Origin: Raphanus sativus
Taxonomy: Eukaryota; Streptophyta; Magnoliopsida; Brassicales; Brassicaceae
Assembly (NCBI RefSeq): GCF_000801105.2
Contig: NC_079516.1
Location: forward strand, 52,931,265-52,995,264
Direction: 5' to 3'
DNA: 64,000 nt
Part shown: piece after piece, positions 56,974 to 64,000 of the stretch
Layout of the letters: each line of letters begins with the position of its first letter
How positions within the stretch are numbered: the stretch's first letter is position 1
The notes under the pieces: model-generated
Told to the model about the DNA's origin: nothing
The model's database searches: none
Seen by the model: the letters and a program-made list of their open reading frames with translations, nothing else
Made by a program: the position numbers and the translations under genes

Positions 56974-59900
56974 CACCCCCTCAAACTCTGTGGCGGGGGA
57001 AGATCGACACTGAGTTTGGTTCTAAGCTTGAAGTAGGAATCCTGTGGCAATGACTTAGTAAACACATCAGCTAGCTGATGAGCAGCAGAGATGTGACGAA
57101 CCTCCAACTTCTTCATTGCCACACGCTCGCGAACATAGTGGAAATCCACTTCAAAGTGCTTAGTTCGCTTATGAAACATCGGATTAGCAGTTAAACAAAC
57201 CGCAGAGAGATTGTCGCAGAGAAGCAGAGGAGTGGTCTGAGGCTGTAGTCCCATCGCGACAAGCAAATTCTGAATCCAAGCCAGCTCAGAAGCAGCAATG
57301 GACATGGTTCGATATTCCGCTTCAGTGGACGACTTGGAGACTGTTTCATGTCTTTTGGCGGACCAAGAGATGAGGTTTGGTCCGAGAAACGTACAGAAAC
57401 CTCCGGTGGAACGTCGAGTGTCCTTGCATCCAGCCCAGTCACTGTCGCTATAGCACATCAGAGTTGAATGACAATCAGAACGAATGTTGATGCCAAGCTC
57501 TGTTGTACCTTTAACATACCGAAGAATTCTCTTGAGTAAGCTGAAGTCTGAGACACTAGGCTGATGCATCTTCTGGCAAATATAGTTCACAGAGAACTGA
57601 AGATCTGGTCGGGTGAGCGTGAGATACTGGAGCTTACCAGCCAGACTTCGGAAGTAAGAAGGATCAGAGAAGATCTCGTTTTGACCCTGAACTTTGTCGA
57701 GTTTAATAGGTAACGGAGTGGGCATTGGCGAACAATCTTCCATTCCTGCTGCAATAAGCAGATCTTGAGCATATTTAGCTTGAGAAGACTCTGAAGATGA
57801 CGATTCATCCTCTGATACCTGATCAGTATCACTACTCATATCCTGATCAGGATGCTGCTGTAGGGGAGGTGGCGTGGTCTTTGCACGACAACGACCGGGA
57901 AGGACTTCTTCAGTGACTGTTGCAGAGTCAGTGCTCTGTTTTGGTTGCAGAGAGAGAAGACGCCAAGCCTGCAGTAAGGGAGACTCTGTAGGATTGTGAT
58001 ACTTGCTGTAGACATCAGCATAAGGAAAATGATCCTCGTCAAAAATGACATGACGACTGATATAAACCTTTCCCGTTGGAGGATAGTAGCATCTATATCC
58101 TTTGTATCGTTCGTTGTATCCAAGAAAGACACAAGGAAGAGACTTGGGATCCATCTTGTTCATCATATAGGGTCGTAGGTAGGGAAAGCATTTGCAACCA
58201 AAGACCCGCAGTGAGGTGTAGACAGGAGGCTTTTGATACAAGACTTCAAACGGGCTTAATCTGTTCGGCAAAACTGAAGAAGGCTGAAGATTACCAAGGA
58301 AGGTTGCAGTGAAGAAGGCCTCGACCCACAACTGCTGAGGAACCTTACTGTCATACAACATTGTAAGCCCCAACTCTGTTATATGTCTATGCTTTCTCTC
58401 GGACAACCCGTTTTGTTGGGGTGTGTGAGGACAAGAAAGTAGTTGCTTGATCCCACACGTAGCGAGATGAGCCAGAAACTTGGAGCTAACAAACTCACCA
58501 CCTCCATCACACTGAAACTGCTTTATTTTCAGGTTAAATTGATTTTCAACTAGCTTCTGAAATTTCTCAAAGACTGTAAAGAAGTCGGACTTCAACTTTA
58601 ATGGATAAAACCATGTGAATCTTGAAAAATTGTCTACAAAGATAACATAATATCTAAACCCTTGTGAGGAAATTATTGGACTAGGCCCCCAGAGGTCACA
58701 ATGAATCCTCTCAAGTGGCTTTGTAGAAACAGAATCAGAAGCTAAAAAAGGTAATCTGCAGCTTTTCCCTACTTGACATGCCTCACAGATAGTCTTGTGG
58801 CTGTCTTTATTAACTGCAAGCGACTTGTTCTTGACCAGATGTTGAAGAATTTCCATGTGAGGATGACCCAACCGTTGATGCCACACCTCAGCACTTGTGA
58901 CTCTCTGCCTTGACGAGTAAAGAGCCTGAAACCTTGCATCCTTCAACATGTACAGATCCTTACTTCTTCTGCCCTGAGTGATCACCTGTTTGGTGACCTT
59001 GTCCTTTACAAACACACATTCATCATCAAAGGTGAACTCACAAGGATAGTCTCTAGTTAACTTAGACACTGACAGCAGAGATCTCGTTATATCAGGACAG
59101 ATCAAAACATCTTTAAGAGGAAGAGTACCTTGAGGAACATGCAGAGGTATGGAACCAATATGAGTAATGGGTAAGAAATCCCCATTACCAACCATTACTT
59201 GATCATTACCAAGGTATGGTTGAGCAGACTGCAACTGAGACGGGTTGTTGGTGATGTGAGCCGACGCAGCAGAGTCGGGAAACCACTCCTGTCCTGACAA
59301 CTGAACCTGATCAGACAACTTCATCGTCGCAAAGGCATTGTGAACAGCGTCTTGAGCTTGAAAAGCTTGATCAAAACGACTGTAACAAGTTGCTGCTGAG
59401 TGACCGTACTTGTTGCAGATCTGACAAGTTGGCTTGTTACCACCAGAGGAGTTGGAACCACCACCAGGGAACTGCTGTTGGAAACCGCGTCCTCGTGTTG
59501 AGTAGCCGTTGTTGCCACGACCACGTCCTCTGTTGGAGTAGTTCCCACGGCCTCTGTTGTTGTAGTAACCGCGTCCAGCATGAAAAGCAAGGTGAGGGTT
59601 AACATCTTGAGTCTGGCTGTAACCTTGCAGCTTGTCATCAAAGTTAACTAGCTTAAAGACAGCATCTTCAAAGCGTAAGTCAGGAACTGAATCCATTGAA
59701 TGCTCTATGACAGTACAAATGGATTCATATTCCTTTCCTAGCCCACTCAGAGCGCCGTAGATCATCTCCTGCTCAGAGAGGGGACAACCAATTGAGTCAA
59801 GCTGGTCACAGATGCTTTTAACGTCACCGAGAAACTCAGACATCGGTTTTTGATTCTTCTTGATGCCTTGAAGCTTTCGTTGAAGATCTAGCTTCCTTGT

Positions 59901-60266
59901 GGCTGAGATGCGGTTGTATTTCTTGCCTAAGCTGAACCAGACTTCATAAGCAGAGTTGAGACCATAAACGGATCGAAGAGCTTCTTCAGAAAGAGATCCA
60001 AAGAGCCAAGCCATGACAAGTTGGTCCTTGCGAACCCACTTCGTGAACTCCGGATTTGCTTGCTCTGTCACCTCTTCGCCGATTTGCACCGTGGTGGTCG
60101 GAGAAGGACGAACAGTGGCGCCGGTAACGTAGCCAAGAAGAGACTGGCTGCAGAGAAATGACTCGAATTGAGTCTTCCATAGGAGATAGTTGGAAGAGGA
60201 GAGTTTGAGCGTCACACACTGAGAGATACTCAGTGTAGGTGCAGAGTAAGCATCAGAGTCCTCCAT
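56736..60266 (-). CDS. Copia Gag-Pol polyprotein lacking the reverse transcriptase core
   Basis: One frame of 1176 codons. Gag (LTLKLSSSNYLLWKTQF-like start region, about residues 15-240) is followed by an Arg/Gly-rich stretch and a CCHC knuckle (CQICNKYGHSAATC, about 280). The protease site is PDSAASAHIT. A pre-integrase WHQRLGHPH and CEACQVGKSCRLPF lead to the integrase core (HCDLWGP, QCDGGGEF, QQNGLSERKHR). After RHVIFDEDHFPY and a Ser-rich linker, the frame jumps near 57780 to SQAKYAQDLLIAAGM, which normally follows the RT domain. About 240 residues including YVDD are therefore absent, in frame. RNase H (CYSDSDWAGCKDTRRSTGGF, SSTEAEYR) is retained. The frame has no stop before the 3' LTR and gains about 79 LTR-coded residues. 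Confidence 0.9.
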   Translation of the reverse strand: MEDSDAYSAPTLSISQCVTLKLSSSNYLLWKTQFESFLCSQSLLGYVTGATVRPSPTTTVQIGEEVTEQANPEFTKWVRKDQLVMAWLFGSLSEEALRSVYGLNSAYEVWFSLGKKYNRISATRKLDLQRKLQGIKKNQKPMSEFLGDVKSICDQLDSIGCPLSEQEMIYGALSGLGKEYESICTVIEHSMDSVPDLRFEDAVFKLVNFDDKLQGYSQTQDVNPHLAFHAGRGYYNNRGRGNYSNRGRGRGNNGYSTRGRGFQQQFPGGGSNSSGGNKPTCQICNKYGHSAATCYSRFDQAFQAQDAVHNAFATMKLSDQVQLSGQEWFPDSAASAHITNNPSQLQSAQPYLGNDQVMVGNGDFLPITHIGSIPLHVPQGTLPLKDVLICPDITRSLLSVSKLTRDYPCEFTFDDECVFVKDKVTKQVITQGRRSKDLYMLKDARFQALYSSRQRVTSAEVWHQRLGHPHMEILQHLVKNKSLAVNKDSHKTICEACQVGKSCRLPFLASDSVSTKPLERIHCDLWGPSPIISSQGFRYYVIFVDNFSRFTWFYPLKLKSDFFTVFEKFQKLVENQFNLKIKQFQCDGGGEFVSSKFLAHLATCGIKQLLSCPHTPQQNGLSERKHRHITELGLTMLYDSKVPQQLWVEAFFTATFLGNLQPSSVLPNRLSPFEVLYQKPPVYTSLRVFGCKCFPYLRPYMMNKMDPKSLPCVFLGYNERYKGYRCYYPPTGKVYISRHVIFDEDHFPYADVYSKYHNPTESPLLQAWRLLSLQPKQSTDSATVTEEVLPGRCRAKTTPPPLQQHPDQDMSSDTDQVSEDESSSSESSQAKYAQDLLIAAGMEDCSPMPTPLPIKLDKVQGQNEIFSDPSYFRSLAGKLQYLTLTRPDLQFSVNYICQKMHQPSVSDFSLLKRILRYVKGTTELGINIRSDCHSTLMCYSDSDWAGCKDTRRSTGGFCTFLGPNLISWSAKRHETVSKSSTEAEYRTMSIAASELAWIQNLLVAMGLQPQTTPLLLCDNLSAVCLTANPMFHKRTKHFEVDFHYVRERVAMKKLEVRHISAAHQLADVFTKSLPQDSYFKLRTKLSVDLPPPQSLRGCNNNGSSKQSDGPAIEAHVTTQIKTEAQASSQSSLSAESDKGQRLSTAMKRCAPRTLTPATKIPVLNRFGLLRSCAVTG

Positions 60267-60279
60267 GGCTCTGATACCA

Positions 60280-60648
60280 TAAAGACAGAAGCAATATAGC
60301 TTGAGAAAGGAGATAACTTTGATAACTTCTCTTGTATTTTTCTTATCGTTTCATACAACTCAACCTACAACATATATAGAGACCTCTAGCCTTATCCTCT
60401 CAGTCAAACCTCAACCAGTGACAGCACATGACCTCAACAAACCAAATCTATTCAAAACAGGAATCTTGGTAGCTGGCGTGAGCGTACGGGGAGCACACCG
60501 TTTCATCGCTGTTGATAGCCGTTGTCCTTTGTCGCTTTCTGCAGAGAGAGATGACTGAGATGAGGCTTGGGCTTCAGTCTTGATCTGAGTTGTGACATGG
60601 GCTTCAATCGCAGGCCCATCAGACTGCTTTGAAGACCCATTGTTATTA
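60280..60648 (-). repeat. 5' LTR of the copia element
   Basis: Same 369 bases as the 3' LTR. It should carry the element promoter. The complement ends TCTTTA directly against the primer-binding site. Confidence 0.93.
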
Positions 60649-60653
60649 GTCAT

Positions 60654-62699
60654 TTCCCCATAACTTCGCTTTATTAAAAAAAAAAATTCGATGACGATCT
60701 TAGTTGAGTTGAGACTTGAGACATACATATCTACAAACCGAATATTCGTTATTCTTAGTTATTGATGTGGCGATTATGACTAAACGAATGATTAACTATA
60801 ATGCTCAACAAAAATAAACAGACTATTAAAAGTAATATTATAACACAAATAATAGTTAAATATTGTGAAATTATTTCCATTGCACCACTAATCAAGCAAT
60901 TATAATTTATAAATAGAAAACATATATTAATATAATCGTTATATTCCCATCCGTGCGTTGCCAACAACTTTGAATACTCATATTCCTAACCAACAATTTG
61001 AGGCAAACGGTCCTCAACTTTTATTGTTCGTTTTCTCTTTATATTTTGATAATATTTATTATCTGTAAAAAGTGGCTTTCTGCATGCGTTGAAGTATTTA
61101 CAACTTGGGTAAAATGCAATACGTCTCTCGGGATCATGACATGTAATAATACAAGGCTAATATATGTATATTTGTTAATATCAGTACTAACATCGAACAT
61201 ATTATAGACATATATATAGTTGACATGGTAGTTGCTAGGCTAGTACCTTGACAAGCGATAACCGGACTTGACTTGGTGTAACTAATTCATTAACAATCAA
61301 CCTGACGAGATATGTTTAAGCTATTCCTGAAGAAATCTGTTGAGATTTTAAACTTACTTCGCCAAGTCATATATTTCAATAGTCAATTACTAGTTACGTC
61401 TCTTATATTTTTTGAAGGAAATGGATTGTAAAATATAAACAAACATAATAATCAGGACTATCTTTGTTGAATTAGCTGTTAGAAAATAACAGAAATAGTC
61501 TATATTTAATAATGATGAAAAACTATAAATTATCTATATCCCGCGTCAGAAAGAACACTATCTTTATTTTGTAATATTAAACGTTATCATTGAAATTGAT
61601 GTGATACGTAATGCATAAATATTCCATGCAGATAAGAATAATTTGAAGGAAAAAATAGTATTTACGTTAACGATCTCGAGTAATCTTTTCAAAATCGATT
61701 GTATTTACTATTCTATTTGGTGTTAGTATCATAGAACAGAGATGTCTTTTGTAATCGAACTAAACAGGCATTTTTGTTAATCTACGCAAAACAAGATCAG
61801 TGTTGGCTCGTTGCAGCGTGAAAGCACGAAGAAACAGAAAAAAAGAGCGAGCGATAGAAATTCAACGAGAACTCTGACTAGGAACTGATCAAATAACACG
61901 TGAAAATAAATACAAAAAAAAAAACTGAGCACGCTTACCAACGCCTGCCTGCCTTTGACCATAACGCTCGATGGAATGGCAAAATCTCTCTGCCGCTACG
62001 TTCACGAGCCAACACGTTTGCCTGCCACGTTCCAGACACAAGCTATCAAAGTAACGTCTCCGTCATATCTTAACGGTGTCTGTAACGGGATCATGCATTA
62101 AAAACCAGCTTTTGGCTTCACGCGCCTTATTATTTAAGGTGGTAAGTGGTAACTAAAGAAGCTATCGAGTGAGTAGTAGAGAGATGGGATAATTAGATCT
62201 ATTCTACTACATTTATTTACTACATGCACAACAACCGTTGTCTTTAGACTTTAATCAAACGTTCCAGATTCGCCTTCAACAATAATTGATCATACGTTTC
62301 TTTCGAACAAAGGTAAACAGCAGGAAGTTTGCAACGGAATACAAAAAAACGACATGGAGTTTGTAAGGGCAGAATGAGCCGTTTCGCAACTGAAACTGAA
62401 AAGCCAAAGAGGAAAACCCGGAAAAGAAAAAGTTAATTTAATTAAATGTTTTTAAATATCCAAACACCAACAGTGTTCCTGTAATGAATTTATAATGTTC
62501 TGTAATGAATACTGACATAATAACCGTCGTGTCTCGTTAAAGAAAATAGAGTTTTTCTTTTTCTTTTCTTTTTTTTTACTTTCTCTTAACCTTCTTTGAT
62601 GACTCTTGTCTTCTTTCTTCTTGTGTGTTTCTCTGCTGAGTTAGTTGCTTTGTGTGTGTTTTAGTTTTAGTTTTGGTTTGGTTTTATTTGCTTCCTTCG
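60654..62699. promoter_or_regulatory. ARF11 upstream region
   Basis: No gene is seen in this 2-kb stretch. It should include the ARF11 promoter and leader; the pyrimidine-rich run at about 62551-62640 looks like leader. An auxin-response-type TGTCTC lies at 62530-62535, 165 bases before the ATG, and its complement GAGACA at about 60717-60722. The minus-strand frame at 61777-61962 has no recognisable motif. Confidence 0.45.
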
Positions 62700-64000
62700 A
62701 TGGCGAATGTTAAAAATGATCAACTGTACATGGAGCTGTGGAAAGCGTGCGCAGGGCCACTTGTGGAAGTACCTCGTTATGGTGAAAGAGTTTTCTACTT
62801 CCCTCAAGGTCACATGGAACAACTGGTGGCTTCGACTAATCAAAGAGTCGTTGATAAAGATATACCAGTTTTCAATCTTCCTCCAAAGATACTTTGTCGA
62901 GTTCTTAACGTCATGTTAAAAGCAGAGAACGAAACAGATGAGGTTTACGCTCAGATCACATTACGACCTGAGGAAAATGTAAGTTTCTTTGACTAATGTG
63001 AGTTCAATCAAAACACACAATCTTGATTTCAATTTTGTTTTGGCAGCAAAGTGAACCAACAAGCATTGATCCACCTCCAACAGAACCTGCTAAACAAACT
63101 GTTGACTCCTTTGTTAAGATTCTAACAGCTTCTGATACAAGTACTCATGGTGGCTTCTCTGTTCTTCGTAAACACGCCACTGAGTGTCTCCCTTCACTTG
63201 TAAATGCCATTTATCCTTCATCTCCGTTATATAGGTCTTGAAATCTTAGACAATTTAGTAAAAAAGTAATAATTTTTTTTATATATAAATTAGAAGTTTA
63301 TATAATTTTTTAAAATAAAATTTGAGAACTTATGTATGTAAACTTTCCTAAATTTTGTAAAATCACATTTTAATTTTAATGTTTCACTACCCTATACTCA
63401 GGACTGGCCATGATCTCCGTCTCTAGACTCTTGACTTCTCTTTTGCTTAAATCTTTTGATTTTCTTAGGATATGACACAAGCTACACCAACTCAAGAACT
63501 GGTAGCAAGAGATCTCCACGGATATGAATGGAGGTTTAAGCATATATTCAGAGGTAATCAAACTCTCTCTTTCTATCAGAGTTTCTTTAGCTTAACGAGT
63601 CTAATGAGTTTGTTTCATTCCAATAGGGCAACCTAGGAGGCATTTACTTACAACTGGTTGGAGTACATTTGTAACCTCTAAAAGACTTGTAGCTGGAGAT
63701 GCTTTTGTGTTCTTGAGGTAGTTTAAAAAAAACCTTAGAGTCTTTGTGAGCTTCATAGTAATCTTTATATATTATTATCTTGTTCAAGGGGTCATCAAAA
63801 TGGTGATTTACGAGTTGGCGTGAGACGTTTAGCTAAGCAACAAAGCACAATGCCTGCATCGGTTATCTCGAGTCAGAGTATGCATTTGGGAGTTCTTGCT
63901 ACAGCTTCTCATGCTTTTAACACAACAACTATGTTTGTTGTCTTGTACAAGCCTAGGTAAAGTTTTCAAAATTTGGATTCCAGCTTGTGAAGGGATGGTA
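62700..64000 (+). CDS. ARF11: Auxin response factor 11 (5' part; continues beyond window)
   Basis: Exons: 62700-62978, 63047-63199, 63469-63553, 63627-63717, 63789-63956, with GT-AG introns and matching phases; the sixth exon is outside. ARFs bind TGTCTC auxin-response elements; ARF11 belongs to the ARF1-related repressor group. The N-terminus has [20 protein letters not shown] and [10 protein letters not shown]. The B3 DNA-binding domain runs from [18 protein letters not shown] through [30 protein letters not shown] to DLRVGVRRL. The auxin_resp domain begins at [19 protein letters not shown]. The start at 62700 ([14 protein letters not shown]) is the first ATG of this frame; upstream codons are open only with non-ATG starts. 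The N-terminus is shorter than I recall for Arabidopsis ARF11. Confidence 0.94.

Larger units (their letters stand above)
56605..60648 (-). mobile_element. Ty1/copia LTR retrotransposon with identical LTRs and TA...TA ends
   Basis: Two 369-bp LTRs, 56605-56973 and 60280-60648, look identical over their whole length. The 5-bp duplication GTCAT flanks the element (56600-56604, 60649-60653). On the minus strand the LTR starts TAATAACAATGGG and ends TCTGTCTTTA, so it lacks the usual TG...CA. The primer-binding site TGGTATCAGAGCC directly follows the 5' LTR (60279 leftward) and overlaps the start codon region; the polypurine tract GAGGGGG precedes the 3' LTR. Total 4044 bp. Confidence 0.95.

Overview
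This is nuclear DNA from a plant of the mustard family, most likely a Brassica or close relative. Ten host loci can be read. In order and orientation they follow, from memory, Arabidopsis chromosome 2 from At2g46400 to At2g46530: WRKY46 (-), CPC (-), At2g46420-like (+), CNGC3 (+), OXA1-like (-, here a tandem pair), GAUT2 (-), At2g46490-like (+), SDH4 (-), AIB/JAM1/bHLH17 (-), CAS/exportin-2 (+) and ARF11 (+). Genes are split by AT-rich introns with GT-AG (one GC-AG) borders. The long intergenic spaces are filled with transposons, as expected of an expanded Brassica genome compared with the compact Arabidopsis block. Relative to my memory of Arabidopsis, CNGC11, CNGC12 and the PI4K-gamma-4 gene (At2g46500) are not seen.

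Layout. 1-1.0 kb: 5' part of WRKY46. 1-7 kb: AT-rich spacer with a tandem duplication and a foldback (Mutator-type) MITE. 7.0-7.7 kb: CPC, whose conserved upstream start codon is lost. 8.9-9.9 kb: Harbinger-type MITE. 12.7-15.7 kb: At2g46420-like gene. 17.1-20.0 kb: CNGC3. 20.3-25.2 kb: two OXA1-like units arising from a tandem duplication that also carried a CNGC 3' end. The first copy is split inside a coding exon by an 825-bp TRIM retroelement; the second is 5'-truncated and frame-shifted. 26.2-28.8 kb: full-length GAUT2. 29.4 kb: small At2g46490-like gene. 31.2 kb: SDH4. 32.07 kb: 5'-truncated SINE. 32.6-34.1 kb: AIB. 36.5-40.0 kb: 3.5-kb non-autonomous CACTA element. 40.5-42.9 kb: two further MITE-like elements. 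43.2-46.1 kb: CAS. 49.7-53.8 kb: 5'-truncated LINE with an intact 1323-codon frame. 54.8 kb: Helitron 3' terminus. 55.06-56.29 kb: long-inverted-repeat element carrying tRNA-like boxes. 56.6-60.65 kb: Ty1/copia element with identical LTRs but no reverse transcriptase core. 62.7 kb to the end: 5' part of ARF11.

The host genes do not form one pathway: they include transcription factors (WRKY46, CPC, AIB, ARF11), a cation channel (CNGC3), mitochondrial proteins (OXA1-like, SDH4), pectin synthesis (GAUT2) and nuclear transport (CAS). Their neighbourhood is ancestral synteny. The most interesting signals are structural: the TRIM insertion in an OXA1-like exon, the chimeric CNGC/OXA duplication, the RT-deleted but apparently very recent copia element with TA...TA LTR ends, and the shortened CPC N-terminus. 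All product names and synteny rest on recognition of protein sequence by eye and memory; no search was run.
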